64,000 nucleotides of DNA from Psychrobacter cibarius (lineage in GTDB: Bacteria; Pseudomonadota; Gammaproteobacteria; Pseudomonadales; Moraxellaceae): positions 124,001 through 188,000 of the forward strand of contig NZ_JABASQ010000003.1 in assembly GCF_016107535.1 (NCBI RefSeq), written 5' to 3'. Positions within the stretch are counted from its first letter, which is position 1; each line of letters starts with the position of its first letter. The position numbers and the translations under genes were made by a program. Shown here one piece after another: positions 1 through 9,369 of the stretch. The notes below the pieces were generated by a model that searched no databases, was not told the DNA's origin, and worked only from the letters and a program-made list of their open reading frames with translations.

Positions 1-2701
1 GAGCATCCGTTTTTTGCATGACAAAGGTTTTAATCGCCAAACGACGTGCTGGAGGTGTCGCGATAATTGACATGTCACGCATACCTGAGAGCGCCATATT
101 GAGCGTTCTAGGGATGGGGGTTGCTGTCATCGACATACTATCCACATCAGTCTGAATCGCCTTGATACGCTCTTTATGGCGCACCCCGAAGCGATGTTCT
201 TCGTCGACAATCATCAAACCTAAATTAGAGAATTTCACATCAGGTTGTAACAGTTTATGGGTGCCGATGACAATATCGACTTTACCTGCTGCTAAATCTG
301 TCAACACCGTTTCTTGATGCTTTTTGCCGCCAAAGCGTGAGAGCGTCTCGATACGCACTGGCCAATCGGCAAAACGATCACGGAAATTGTCTTCATGCTG
401 ACCGGCCAGCAAGGTCGTAGGCACTAGCACTGCCACCTGATAACCTGCGCTGACAGCAATGAATGCTGCCCGCATAGCCACTTCTGTTTTACCAAAACCC
501 ACATCACCGCAGATGAGCCGATCCATTGGTTGGTTTTGTCGCATGTCTTCCATCACCGCATGAATGGCATTGGCTTGATCCGGCGTTTCTTCAAAGGCAA
601 ATTGACTGGCAAAGAGCTCATACTGTGACGCATCTATTTTAAAATGAATACCGACTTTAGCTTCACGACGCGCTTGCATATTAAGCAGCTCGGCCGCTAC
701 GTCATGGATTTGCTCAAGCGCTTTTTGCTTGGCTTTATCCCATTTTCCGCTACCGATTTTGTGCAATGGCGCAAGCGCTGGATCACCGCCACTATAACGG
801 TTAATCATTTGCAAATTAGCAACGGGCACATAAATACTGGCATCATCGGCATATTTTAAGTGAATAAACTCTTGCTCGCCATCACCCACATCTAACGTAA
901 TCAGCCCATTGTAACGCCCAATACCATGCTCGATATGCACCACTGGGCTGCCTTCGGTTATTTCAGTAACACTTTTAACCAAAAACTCTTCAGACACCCC
1001 GCTTTGACGACGACGGCGTGTTTGCAATACTTGGCGACCAAATAACTGCGTCTCACTAATCAGCACCAAACGCTCAGGAACATATACCCCACGTTCAATG
1101 GGCGCAACGGTTAAACCAACCTGCGGTAGCTTATTACCTTTAACGCTGTTGGTTTTGTCCGCTGCTAAAAACGCCTCAAAGCTATCATAAGCTTTGATAT
1201 CGATTTTGCCTTTAAACAACTCGATGAGAATTTCGCGGCGACCCGCTGTTTCAGCAACGATCAATACTGGCGTCGCTGTTTGTGCTTGCAGCTCTAAAAA
1301 TTCTAATAGCTGGGTAAGAGGCTCAGACTTTTGGTGATTAACAGCCAATTGTGGCGGCTCTTGCGCACTGAGCGTCACCAAGCCTTGTTGCTTACTCGGC
1401 GCAAGCGGCAGTTGTGGCTGTGAATCTGACTGCTCTTCAACTTCCAGCAATGAACCATCTGCTAACAATGAAGCATCTTCCAATAACGAATCATCGCTGT
1501 CAATCGCAGCAACATCCGTCATGCTAGCCAGCTCATTGCGCGCACTGAGAATCACCCGTGGATAACGATTAAGATGCGCGTTTAAGGTATTTGATAGCAA
1601 ATATAACCATTCAGGGGCGACAATAGGTTTATCGATATCATGACGGCGCTCTTCATAACGGCGCTGAATTTGTGACCAGTAATCTACCTGTTTTTCATTA
1701 ATCAGTTCATCAGTGATAAAAAGCGCATCGCTTGGTAAGTAAGCAAACAAGCTACTCTCTGCTGTCCACTCTTTTAAATCAAAAAATAGCGGCTGATAAT
1801 ATTCAAGTCCGCTACTAGCGATACCTGCCATTACGTCTTTATGTAGCTCAAACTTACGGCTGCTCGCATTAGGGAACATCGTGGCGAAGTTGGTACGAAA
1901 CGTCTCACGCCCTTCATCAAGCGGGAACTCTTTCGCTGGTAATATTTGAAACTGTTCGATAGGTTTTGAGATATCTGGCAGCTTATGTAACAGTGATAGT
2001 GACTCTTTACCCATGCTACTATCGTTGCCGCTCATCATTGTTTTGAGGTCATCAACGGTCAATGTCCGCTGGGTTTGCGGATTAAAAAAACGAATGGTCT
2101 CAATCTCATCATCAAACAAATCTAAACGTAGTGGGAACGGTTGACCCATGGCAAAGATATCAATGATGCTGCCACGTACCGCGAATTCACCCGGCTCAAA
2201 TACATTCTCAACGGCGCGGTAGCCTGCCTTTGCCAGCAATCCGCGCTGGATATTGATATCAAATCGATCACCAACACTCAAATCAAAATGCTGCCCTATC
2301 AGCCAGCTTGGCGGTGCGACACGATGCATCAACGCCTGAACCGAGATGAGCAGCACGCCTGACGTTGGCATATCGGTTAATAGATTGATACGCTCACTAA
2401 CAATGTCTTGATGTGGTGACAGCTCATCATAGGTCAACGTCTCCCAATCGGGAAACACATAAGCATCGACGCCGCAAAATGCCAATTCCGTCTCTATTTG
2501 ATTGAGCTGGTTTTGGTCACGCGTCACCACAACTTTTAATCGGTCGGCAACATTCCATAGCGGTGTTTGCACCAGACTTGCTAGCCACAAACTGCTGACT
2601 GCACCATGCACAGGTGCCAGCCAACGCCGCTCGGCATTCTGGATAGGAAACAACTGCTGGTTAATTGGTTCAAACGCGTCAGTCAAAGCAGTGATAGGCA
2701 T
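1..2701 (-). CDS. mfd: Mfd, transcription-repair coupling factor (C-terminus off the window)
   Basis: This ATP-dependent translocase displaces RNA polymerase stalled at DNA damage and recruits UvrA. The first 900 codons are visible from the ATG at 2701. The N-terminal UvrB-like part carries the FPDWETLTYDELSPHQD signature. The RNA-polymerase-interaction part follows (VVHIEHGIGRYNGL). The helicase has Walker A GDVGFGKT at about residues 731-738, the DEEH box at about 833 and the SMTATPIPRTLNMALSGMRD block near the window edge. Walker A lies about 100 residues later than in E. coli Mfd (about 630), so the whole protein is probably near 1250 aa and roughly 350 residues are missing here. Part of the extra length is an acidic linker at about residues 398-420 with repeated SLL motifs. 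Family identity is certain. The protein stops only because the window ends. Confidence 0.97.
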   Translation of the reverse strand, partial: MPITALTDAFEPINQQLFPIQNAERRWLAPVHGAVSSLWLASLVQTPLWNVADRLKVVVTRDQNQLNQIETELAFCGVDAYVFPDWETLTYDELSPHQDIVSERINLLTDMPTSGVLLISVQALMHRVAPPSWLIGQHFDLSVGDRFDINIQRGLLAKAGYRAVENVFEPGEFAVRGSIIDIFAMGQPFPLRLDLFDDEIETIRFFNPQTQRTLTVDDLKTMMSGNDSSMGKESLSLLHKLPDISKPIEQFQILPAKEFPLDEGRETFRTNFATMFPNASSRKFELHKDVMAGIASSGLEYYQPLFFDLKEWTAESSLFAYLPSDALFITDELINEKQVDYWSQIQRRYEERRHDIDKPIVAPEWLYLLSNTLNAHLNRYPRVILSARNELASMTDVAAIDSDDSLLEDASLLADGSLLEVEEQSDSQPQLPLAPSKQQGLVTLSAQEPPQLAVNHQKSEPLTQLLEFLELQAQTATPVLIVAETAGRREILIELFKGKIDIKAYDSFEAFLAADKTNSVKGNKLPQVGLTVAPIERGVYVPERLVLISETQLFGRQVLQTRRRRQSGVSEEFLVKSVTEITEGSPVVHIEHGIGRYNGLITLDVGDGEQEFIHLKYADDASIYVPVANLQMINRYSGGDPALAPLHKIGSGKWDKAKQKALEQIHDVAAELLNMQARREAKVGIHFKIDASQYELFASQFAFEETPDQANAIHAVMEDMRQNQPMDRLICGDVGFGKTEVAMRAAFIAVSAGYQVAVLVPTTLLAGQHEDNFRDRFADWPVRIETLSRFGGKKHQETVLTDLAAGKVDIVIGTHKLLQPDVKFSNLGLMIVDEEHRFGVRHKERIKAIQTDVDSMSMTATPIPRTLNMALSGMRDMSIIATPPARRLAIKTFVMQKTDA

Positions 2702-2885
2702 AAAGAGTAGGATCAATGTTAAGAGTCAGAGAGCTATTATACGAATATTTCAGCAATTACCAAAATTTATGCCGTAACGGTTTGTCACTTAGCATTTTAC
2801 TTCTTATCAAACACTACCGAAAAACCTTAAAAATACCTATGACAGTCTATAAGCTATCACTACAGCATTGAAGTTGTCACTCAAT

Positions 2886-2917
2886 AAAAAAACCTCAACG
2901 GCTAAGCTGAGGTTTTT
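2886..2917 (-). terminator. Rho-independent terminator of the rraA-like gene
   Basis: AACCTCA (2891-2897) pairs with TGAGGTT (2908-2914), and the minus strand continues into a T run. It lies about 25 bases past the stop of the RraA-like gene and upstream of mfd. Confidence 0.75.
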
Positions 2918-2940
2918 GAGTGCTATTTATTAAGCTAGTG

Positions 2941-3483
2941 TTAAATTAATGGCTTATCACTAGCGATAATGCCATTATTATCTGCATAGACAAACATACC
3001 AGAATTTAGTGTTAAATCGCCAAAGCTAATTTCAATATCGGTTTGACCTTCATCGCGGCGATTCGATTTACGCGGAATGCAACCAAGCGCCATCACACCG
3101 ATGTCCATTGCTGCCATATCATCAACATCACGGACGCAGCCGTATACGATAACCCCCGCCCAATCATTATCAATCGCTGACTGCGCAATCATGTCGCCTA
3201 GCAGCGCACAACGCATCGAACCGCCGCCGTCAACGACCAATACCTTACCGTTACCATCTTTGTCTTTACCATCGCTATTTAGCAATGATTTGACGCGACT
3301 ATTGTCTTCGAAGCATTTCACCGTCACAATTTCACCGCAGAATTTCTTTTTGCCGCCAAAGCTATGAAAAGACTTACCTTCGATATTAGGCAAACACACC
3401 TGCGACTCAGGATTGGCATCCAATAAATCACAGGTCACAAAGTTCTCTTTATCCATTGTTATTGATTCTGGCATGTCTGACAT
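2941..3483 (-). CDS. RraA-like protein (RNase E regulator / HMG aldolase family)
   Basis: A 180-aa protein that aligns well from memory with E. coli RraA, the trimeric inhibitor of RNase E. The shared blocks are VKCFEDN, VLVVDGGGSMR, GVIVYGCVRDVDD and YADNNGII. The same fold includes 4-hydroxy-4-methyl-2-oxoglutarate aldolases, whose metal and substrate motif ends in R-D-x2-D/E. Here R118-D119-V-D-D122 matches that motif, whereas E. coli RraA has R-Q at this place. Catalysis therefore cannot be excluded. The ATG at 3483 has a good AAGGAG ribosome site. A short Lys/Asp-rich insert (about residues 71-80) is not found in E. coli RraA. The gene stands alone with its own terminator. Confidence 0.88.
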   Translation of the reverse strand: MSDMPESITMDKENFVTCDLLDANPESQVCLPNIEGKSFHSFGGKKKFCGEIVTVKCFEDNSRVKSLLNSDGKDKDGNGKVLVVDGGGSMRCALLGDMIAQSAIDNDWAGVIVYGCVRDVDDMAAMDIGVMALGCIPRKSNRRDEGQTDIEISFGDLTLNSGMFVYADNNGIIASDKPLI

Positions 3484-3549
3484 AGTGACGCTCCTTGTTA
3501 TGTATGACTGGGGCTTAATTTTAATTGTTCCTTTAACTTAATACTTAGG

Positions 3550-4251
3550 CTATTTTTTAACTTTAGTCATCGCTAGCATTTGCTTATTTTCGATGATATC
3601 AGTGGTTTGGATAGCAGGTTCAGTACGGTATTTATTACGCTGATAAACATCATGCGCACTCATCGCCATGGCACTGGCAACGCGTTTGGCGGAAATGGGA
3701 TGCAGTGACAATGATTCTGAAACTAAGGGCGATATCAGCTGAAAGGCTTTTTGACCAATACTTTCGAGCGGACGACCTTTATGCTTGCCAAGTAACAAGG
3801 ACGGACGGAAAATAACTAGCTGCGTAAAACCTAGCGCCATAATAGACTGCTCAGTTTCAGCTTTTACGCGATTGTATAAAAACCGACTATGAATATCAGC
3901 ATTCATGGATGATAACAAAAAGAAATTTTCAACACCTTTTTCTTGGCACAGTTTGGCAAAATTGACATTATAATCATGATCAACCTTTCGAAAGGCCTCA
4001 TCGCTACCAGCCTGCTTCTTTGTCGTACCAAGACAGCTAAAAGCGTCCGTCTTTCTATCAACGCCAACACTGGCAAATATTTCAGCCAAATTATCAAAAT
4101 CATTAACCTGATAAAAACGCATGCTGGTATTGATATAGCGTGGCGGACGCCTTGCAATCACAATTAACGTGTCATAAAGCTCACTAAGCTGTTTGACAAG
4201 ATGCTGTCCGACCAATCCTGTCGCGCCAATTACAATTGCTTTTCGCTGCAT
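3550..4251 (-). CDS. NAD(P)-binding atypical SDR, TIP30/NAD-dependent epimerase-like
   Basis: A 233-aa cytosolic protein with an N-terminal Rossmann fold: G9-A-T-G12-L-V-G15 after a beta strand, then the ARRPP turn. A Y126-N-R-V-K130 pair sits where short-chain dehydrogenases have Y-x3-K, preceded by S114/S115, and the sequence then runs into a VIFRPSLLLG strand. This pattern fits the HTATIP2/TIP30-like and NmrA-like atypical SDRs often annotated as NAD-dependent epimerase/dehydratase. The substrate cannot be told from the sequence. The stop lies 66 bases upstream of the RraA-like gene start in the same direction, so co-transcription is possible. Confidence 0.8.
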   Translation of the reverse strand: MQRKAIVIGATGLVGQHLVKQLSELYDTLIVIARRPPRYINTSMRFYQVNDFDNLAEIFASVGVDRKTDAFSCLGTTKKQAGSDEAFRKVDHDYNVNFAKLCQEKGVENFFLLSSMNADIHSRFLYNRVKAETEQSIMALGFTQLVIFRPSLLLGKHKGRPLESIGQKAFQLISPLVSESLSLHPISAKRVASAMAMSAHDVYQRNKYRTEPAIQTTDIIENKQMLAMTKVKK

Positions 4252-4992
4252 AGCCTATCCATTTATAGTGTGTTGGAAAATAGATGATAATGAAAAATCT
4301 GATTTTAAAGCCTATCACCAAAGCTTTTCATCTTAGGGCGTATCCTCATTTTGAAAATGGTGATAAAAATGAGATAAATCATAGTCAAATGAGGAAAATA
4401 GCGCAGATACTATCAGAATGTTAAATACTATCGGAATATCAACCAGCTATTTGACATTGTTTTTTAACATTGTTTGGCAAGATTCAGCCACTTTTAGCCC
4501 ATTTAGATGTCCATCGATTGAATTGAGGACATGCCCTAGTATCATACCTAAATTAACGCATAACTGAAGGTATTCTATAGAATTTATTGTAAGAGATTTT
4601 ATCGGCTAAGCGATTTATTCACTCATAAGCGGTTTTTAGTGCAACAATATTGATAAATATTTCAAAAAACAGCTGAGCAGAGACACAAAAGCTGTCATAT
4701 ATATGATCACACAACTTCTTTAAGCATTAATCATCAAATATATTGTTCTAAGGGCGATAATTTGCTAAGATAACCGGCTTTACACGTTAACGCTGTTTAA
4801 TTATTCCAAACAGTTTTGGCGCTTGCGATGCTCTATTGCTCATTTAGGTGCCTTTAATAACAGATAGGTACTTTAATATTAGACATCGACATCATGTTTG
4901 GCGAGACGGCTGCTCGTTACCGATGATGGTTAAACCCTTTTTTATTGTAATCCACATTCATATTTTTATCTGTCTTTATCAAGGAGATTCGC
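4252..4992. other. Intergenic region upstream of rpsT, holds a MITE-like element
   Basis: A divergent 741-bp gap between the SDR gene and rpsT. The 4336-4536 part is one copy of the dispersed inverted-end element described separately. The remaining 450 bases are AT-rich and must hold the rpsT promoter and leader. I could not pick a convincing -35/-10 pair, and no ORF with coding character was seen. Confidence 0.6.
4334..4538. mobile_element. MITE-like element, copy 1 (about 201 bp plus flanking TA)
   Basis: The element starts GGGCGTATCCTCA (4336-4348) and ends TGAGGACATGCCC (4524-4536), which are imperfect inverted ends. A TA dinucleotide sits on each side (4334-4335 and 4537-4538), consistent with a TA target duplication. 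The interior closely matches copy 2 at 28942-29111, including a nearly identical run of about 25 bases beginning AAAATGGTGATAAAAATGAG. It encodes no protein, so it would depend on a transposase elsewhere. TA duplication and GG..GTGTCC-like ends recall some IS5- or IS630-group elements, but that assignment is inference. Confidence 0.75.
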
Positions 4993-5259
4993 GTGGCTAA
5001 TACTGCACAAGCTCGTAAACGCGCCCGTCAAAACACCAAACGTCGTCAGAACTCTGCGTCACAACGCTCTATGGTTCGTACTTACTTAAAACGTGTTGAT
5101 GCGGCTATCGCAGCTAAAGATTATGACGCGGCTACCGAAGCTTACAAAAAAGCGGTACCAGTTCTTGATCGTATGGCTGACAAAGGTATTATTCATAAGA
5201 ATAAAGCTGCTCGTCGTAAGAGCCGCCTAAACAAAACCATCAAAGGCCTACAAGCTTAA
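4993..5259 (+). CDS. rpsT: 30S ribosomal protein S20
   Basis: An 88-aa, very basic protein that binds 16S rRNA early in 30S assembly. It opens [20 protein letters not shown] and ends [15 protein letters not shown], both typical of S20, at the usual length. It starts with GTG at 4993, placed by an AAGGAG site at 4981-4986. A non-ATG start also occurs in E. coli rpsT (UUG), where it takes part in autoregulation. The gene is monocistronic: a long leader precedes it and a strong terminator follows. It is the only + strand gene in the first 28 kb. Confidence 0.97.
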   Translation: MANTAQARKRARQNTKRRQNSASQRSMVRTYLKRVDAAIAAKDYDAATEAYKKAVPVLDRMADKGIIHKNKAARRKSRLNKTIKGLQA

Positions 5260-5305
5260 GATTGTTAACGTTTAGACCACATCTCGCCTTTATAGCGTGA
5301 TGACT

Positions 5306-5347
5306 AAAACCTTGTCACTGGTTCTAATACTAGGGCAAGGTTTTTTT
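5306..5347 (+). terminator. rpsT terminator
   Basis: AAAACCTTG (5306-5314) pairs with CAAGGTTTT (5336-5344), followed by a T run on the + strand. It lies 47 bases after the rpsT stop. Confidence 0.85.
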
Positions 5348-5404
5348 ATGTCTGCTTGAAAAATGAGTAGTAATCTTTTAAATAGTATTTAGATTAAATA
5401 GTAT

Positions 5405-6241
5405 TTAGACCCATTTCACTTCTGGTGGTAAGAGCAATGTATTAGGATGAAAGCCGGCAGCACGGTAGTCTTCTAATAAAGTATGAATCGGGCGCACATA
5501 CACTTCACCGCGCCAAACGAAGTGTGCACTTGCTTGTTCAAACGGCTTATCATCAAACCACAAGAACACCCCTTCCATCATCTTTGGCCAATCATTCCAA
5601 TCAATCTCGACCACATCAAACATCACTGCTAAAAAAGCAGATAATAAAGTATCATGACTAACAGCAAGCATGAGATGCCCTTGCTGCGGCTGATGTTGAT
5701 AAAACAGCGATAAAATATCGAGACCGCCTTGGTAAGCGTTTTTAGTTCCCTCTAAATTACCTTGCAAAAATCGATTGATAAAGTTGAGCACACCAATTTC
5801 TTTAAATACTGGATTTGCTATTTCAGGCTCAGTCACGAGGCTACCAGGCTCGACCAACAATGACTGATGCGTAATATCACGTTGTAGTCCCGCACCTGCT
5901 TGCATCAGCTGCGCCGTGTCAATACAGCGTCCAATCGGACTTGAGATACTGTCTACATCAAGCGAGTACGGTAAATGCCCTGCCAACCAACGCCCCCACG
6001 ACTTCGCTAGTACTCGACCTTTAGGTGTTAGTGGTAATTGATAACTGGCAAAACCATTGCCATCAGAGCGTTCACGTAAGGAATGTCTGGTAAATAAAAT
6101 CAGCCGTTTATCTTCAGGCAATAAGCTGACTGAGGAAATCATACTATTAGGCAGGTGCGAAGGCGCCGGAGCACTTGGAGTATGACTCGCAAGTTTTTCA
6201 GCAGACAGTTTTGAGGGATTGTTATTGAGATATTTGCTCAT
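5405..6241 (-). CDS. Histidine phosphatase family protein (phosphoglycerate mutase-like fold)
   Basis: This 278-aa protein belongs to the histidine phosphatase superfamily. The catalytic RH-x2-R stretch RHSLRER lies at about residues 52-58, after a beta strand (RLILFT). The second catalytic histidine is in LAVSHDTLLSAF. These residues form and break a phosphohistidine intermediate. I chose the ATG at 6241. An in-frame TTG 39 bases upstream would give 291 aa, and neither start has a clear ribosome site. The first 45 residues are polar and probably disordered. The substrate is unknown: the insertions do not point to SixA or to a glycolytic mutase. Confidence 0.82.
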   Translation of the reverse strand: MSKYLNNNPSKLSAEKLASHTPSAPAPSHLPNSMISSVSLLPEDKRLILFTRHSLRERSDGNGFASYQLPLTPKGRVLAKSWGRWLAGHLPYSLDVDSISSPIGRCIDTAQLMQAGAGLQRDITHQSLLVEPGSLVTEPEIANPVFKEIGVLNFINRFLQGNLEGTKNAYQGGLDILSLFYQHQPQQGHLMLAVSHDTLLSAFLAVMFDVVEIDWNDWPKMMEGVFLWFDDKPFEQASAHFVWRGEVYVRPIHTLLEDYRAAGFHPNTLLLPPEVKWV

Positions 6242-6425
6242 GGTAGCAAGCGTAGCAGATTTTTTGATATGAATGAACAAAATAACAGTTCGATTGCAAT
6301 ATTGCTTACGAGTCTAGGCGGTTAGACTTTAAAATAAGCACTATTTTATATTCACTATTTTAAAAAATGCGAATCAAGGTGACAAATAACTAAAAACATT
6401 TTTACTTTCAAGAGGCTAAAATTAC

Positions 6426-7223
6426 TTAGCCGATATCAATGACTTTGTCCCACGCAAATGCTAATGCAGTGCTGCTCACCTCATTTGGATACGCACGTGG
6501 ATTGACAATGATTCGTGTATTACCAATACGGTAATCAAATGCTTCGTGTGTATGTCCATGTACCCATAGTATTGGCGCCCAATCTTCATGCATCCAGCCA
6601 GACAAATCACTGATAAAAGCTGCGTTACTTGGTAGATTCGCATACTTCTCAGACACCGATAATGGACTGATACTATGATGACTCATCACAACAGTTTTTT
6701 TGCCAAGTGTTTTGGCGGTGATCAATGCTTGCTTTAACCATTGACGCTGCTTAGCATGGATTTGCATCGATACTTCAGGTGAAAAAAGCTCGCCTCCAGC
6801 ATAGATTTGTTTATAGTCACGCATAAAGCGCATAGCAGCAGCTATAGTATCTTCATTGACCTGATATTGGTAATCTGTCCATAAAGTACAACCTAGGATA
6901 CGTATGTCACCAATATCAATATGTTGACACTGTAGAAAACGGACGCCTTGCTGCGACTGGGCATTATAATTATCCCAAGTCGCCAGCTTTTTATCAAAAT
7001 GTAGCACATCTTCATTAAAGTATTCATGATTACCAGCTATCGTAATCACAGGCACTTGCAAACGTGCTGCCTGCTCTTGTAGCCATGGCATACCACTATC
7101 GCTGTTGGCAGTATCACCCGCGACTAATACCACGTCTGCATCAGTTTTGGGAATATGCCCTAGCGGATGTGACTGACGCGCATAACTGTCAATATGTAAG
7201 TCACTTAAAATCTGTAATTTCAT
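6426..7223 (-). CDS. Calcineurin-like metallophosphoesterase
   Basis: A 265-aa cytosolic metal-dependent phosphoesterase. All motifs of the fold are present in order: D8-x-H10 (SDLHID), GDTAN, GNHEYF, SHHS and the C-terminal HGHTH, which together ligate a two-metal centre. The ATG at 7223 begins directly at the KLQILSDLH strand. Another in-frame ATG lies 15 bases upstream and adds only five residues. The small, lid-free architecture resembles bacterial metallophosphoesterases of unknown substrate rather than nucleotidases or UDP-diacylglucosamine hydrolase. The pyrF terminator separates it from pyrF. Confidence 0.87.
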   Translation of the reverse strand: MKLQILSDLHIDSYARQSHPLGHIPKTDADVVLVAGDTANSDSGMPWLQEQAARLQVPVITIAGNHEYFNEDVLHFDKKLATWDNYNAQSQQGVRFLQCQHIDIGDIRILGCTLWTDYQYQVNEDTIAAAMRFMRDYKQIYAGGELFSPEVSMQIHAKQRQWLKQALITAKTLGKKTVVMSHHSISPLSVSEKYANLPSNAAFISDLSGWMHEDWAPILWVHGHTHEAFDYRIGNTRIIVNPRAYPNEVSSTALAFAWDKVIDIG

Positions 7224-7286
7224 AAGTTCTAATATCATTAAATAAACATAAATAGTTTAGCACTTTTTGATATACCCGCAAAAATT

Positions 7287-7318
7287 AAAAAAAGACAGCG
7301 GATTAGGCTGTCTTTTTT
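7287..7318 (-). terminator. pyrF terminator
   Basis: AAAAAGACAG pairs with CTGTCTTTTT around a short loop, with T runs on both strands. It lies about 60 bases after the pyrF stop. Confidence 0.85.
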
Positions 7319-7378
7319 ATTATGCTGATACTATAAAATGCTAAACACTTTGTAAATATCCAAATATTTTATAAGTAT

Positions 7379-8077
7379 CTAAATACCTCGGAGTATCTTT
7401 TGTAATTTAGCCGCAGGATCTGCTGCCTGAGTAATTGAACGACCAATCACCAAATAATCAGAACCATCGTCTAACGCCTGTTTCGGTGTACAAATACGCT
7501 TTTGATCATCTGCATTGTCGTCTAGCAAGCGAATACCAGGGGTAATCAATTTAAAATCCTGACCACACAGTGTCTTAAGCGTTTTAGCTTCTTGCGCTGA
7601 ACAGACCACACCATCAAGACCCGCTTGCTCGGTTAATTGTGCCAATCGACTCACTTGCGCATCTAGACCATCGGTAATACCTGTTTGCATCAATGCTTGA
7701 TTATCCATAGAGGTCAGCACGGTGACGGCTATCAGCAAGGTATCAAAATTACCGTCTAACAAGCGCTGTTTAGCCAATGACATCGCCTCTAAGCCCGCGC
7801 TGGCATGCACATTCACCATCCATACGCCAAGCTCAGCTGCCGCTAGTACCGCTTGAGCGGTAGTATTAGGAATATCATGGAATTTCAAGTCTAGAAATAC
7901 GTCAAAATTACGCTGATGTAGCGCCTTAACTATCTCAGGACCACAGCGAGTAAATAGCTCTTTACCCACTTTTAAGCGGCATGATGTTGGATCTAACTGA
8001 TCAGCTAATGCTACCGATGCCTCCATCGTCATATTATCTAAGGCAACGATGACTGGGGAGTTCATTGTATTATTCAT
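7379..8077 (-). CDS. pyrF: Orotidine-5'-phosphate decarboxylase
   Basis: This enzyme converts OMP to UMP in the last step of de novo pyrimidine synthesis. The 232-aa TIM barrel carries the catalytic DxKxxD tetrad as D63-L-K65-F-H-D68-IPNT, followed by MVNVHASAG and the phosphate-binding VIGRSITQA loop near the C-terminus. Length is normal for the family. An ATG at 8065 (residue 5) is an alternative start. It follows lapA in the same direction with a 74-base gap, the end of the common gammaproteobacterial cmk-rpsA-ihfB-lapA-pyrF order. Confidence 0.96.
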   Translation of the reverse strand: MNNTMNSPVIVALDNMTMEASVALADQLDPTSCRLKVGKELFTRCGPEIVKALHQRNFDVFLDLKFHDIPNTTAQAVLAAAELGVWMVNVHASAGLEAMSLAKQRLLDGNFDTLLIAVTVLTSMDNQALMQTGITDGLDAQVSRLAQLTEQAGLDGVVCSAQEAKTLKTLCGQDFKLITPGIRLLDDNADDQKRICTPKQALDDGSDYLVIGRSITQAADPAAKLQKILRGI

Positions 8078-8151
8078 GGTTTTACCATATCTATATCAGA
8101 ATTATCAAAACACTATATATGGACTGCTCATAGATCAGTACAGAATATAAT

Positions 8152-8565
8152 TTAGTCTCGTTTTTGTTTGGTAAGTGTCGCGCCTTCATCTACAGTAAGT
8201 ACTTCTGCGTCTTGCACTTGCACATTGGTTGCTGTCGAACCATAAACAGCTTCTTCCAACGTTGGTGCACTTGCTTGGCGATCAATGACAGCATTGGCTT
8301 GTGTCAGTTGCGCTTGGAGGTTCACATTCGCTTTTTGCAAACGCGAGATTTCCCACTTATTCTGTAAGACACGGAAGATAAGCAGTGCCAACAAGATGCC
8401 GATAACAATACCAAGCATAAGGCATAAAATCAGCAGCAATCCTAGATTCATCGTCGGTGCTTGCGAGAATAATAAATTTACGCCAACTTCGGTATTATTT
8501 GCCAACACCAAGCCAAGTGCATAAGCAAAGCTCAAAAACAGCAATACAAATAGTAAAAAGCGCAT
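8152..8565 (-). CDS. lapA: LapA-domain membrane protein (lipopolysaccharide assembly protein A)
   Basis: A 137-aa inner-membrane protein with two hydrophobic segments (about residues 1-22 and 38-67) separated by a short NNTEVGVNLLF turn. A predicted coiled coil follows (about 70-100), with an acidic tail. This is the DUF1049/LapA layout. In E. coli, LapA acts with LapB and FtsH to control LpxC levels and so LPS synthesis. No lapB follows here; the next gene is pyrF. A GAGGT ribosome site supports the ATG. Its position after ihfB is the standard context for this family. Confidence 0.86.
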   Translation of the reverse strand: MRFLLFVLLFLSFAYALGLVLANNTEVGVNLLFSQAPTMNLGLLLILCLMLGIVIGILLALLIFRVLQNKWEISRLQKANVNLQAQLTQANAVIDRQASAPTLEEAVYGSTATNVQVQDAEVLTVDEGATLTKQKRD

Positions 8566-8737
8566 GAGACGTCTACCTCGATTTGGAATGTCGTTAGTGT
8601 TTTAAAAATAGCACTTTAAAACCTTCATCAACCCACACATTTATATGCTTATAAACTCACTAGTGATAAATTCTAGCAAAAGTGGCTGGCAAGCACTCTT
8701 GTTGGCAATTTTACCCAATAAATACTTTATAACACAC

Positions 8738-9043
8738 TTAGCTATTTGCTACTGTATCATTGACTGCTTCACGTAATGCTTTACCTGGTTTAAAGTGCGG
8801 TATCGCTTTGGCAGGTACAGGTACGCTTTCTCCTGTTTTAGGATTTCGACCCATACGGGCACGACGATGGTGCAGACAAAAACTGCCAAAACCACGAACT
8901 TCTACGCGTCCATCATTGGCTAACGTATCGGTCATCAAGTTTAATATTTCACGTACTGCATCATCGACTACAGTATCAGTCATATTGTCACAGTTCGCAC
9001 TTAAATTACTAATAAATTCGGACTTGTTAATCGCTTGCTGCAT
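8738..9043 (-). CDS. ihfB: Integration host factor subunit beta
   Basis: A 101-aa DNA-bending protein that forms the IHF heterodimer with IhfA. The GFGSF motif is at 51-55, and the arm carries R66-N-P68-K-T-G-E, whose proline intercalates into the minor groove to kink DNA. The region to PHFKPGKALRE matches HU/IHF proteins. Context after rpsA identifies it as the beta subunit rather than HU. An AAGGC ribosome site precedes the ATG. The lapA gene follows after 172 bases. Confidence 0.95.
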   Translation of the reverse strand: MQQAINKSEFISNLSANCDNMTDTVVDDAVREILNLMTDTLANDGRVEVRGFGSFCLHHRRARMGRNPKTGESVPVPAKAIPHFKPGKALREAVNDTVANS

Positions 9044-9313
9044 TATTACGCTTGCCTTGTTGATTAATGGATAAGATGACTGTGAATTGAACCATCATTT
9101 TCGATAGTTGGTTACTTTTAAGACAAGCTATACATCAAGATCATAAGGATAAATAGCCATTCACTAAAACAATATCAGTGTCTTAAATAAGTAATAATTC
9201 ACATCTCGTTACTCAATGTTGCAAATGATAGCGGATATTACGGTAAATGGAAATAAGAGTTTGCCTGTTTGAGCAAAAACCTCATTGATTAATAGTGCAC
9301 TTAAAATTTAAGC

Positions 9314-9345
9314 AAAAAAAAAGCGACCATAGTCGCTTCTTTTAT
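9314..9345 (-). terminator. rpsA terminator
   Basis: AAGCGAC (9321-9327) pairs with GTCGCTT (9332-9338), and the minus strand then reads into a run of T. It lies about 30 bases past the rpsA stop, so ihfB probably also has its own promoter. Confidence 0.85.
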
Positions 9346-9369
9346 AATCTTATATCAATAACGTGCAGC

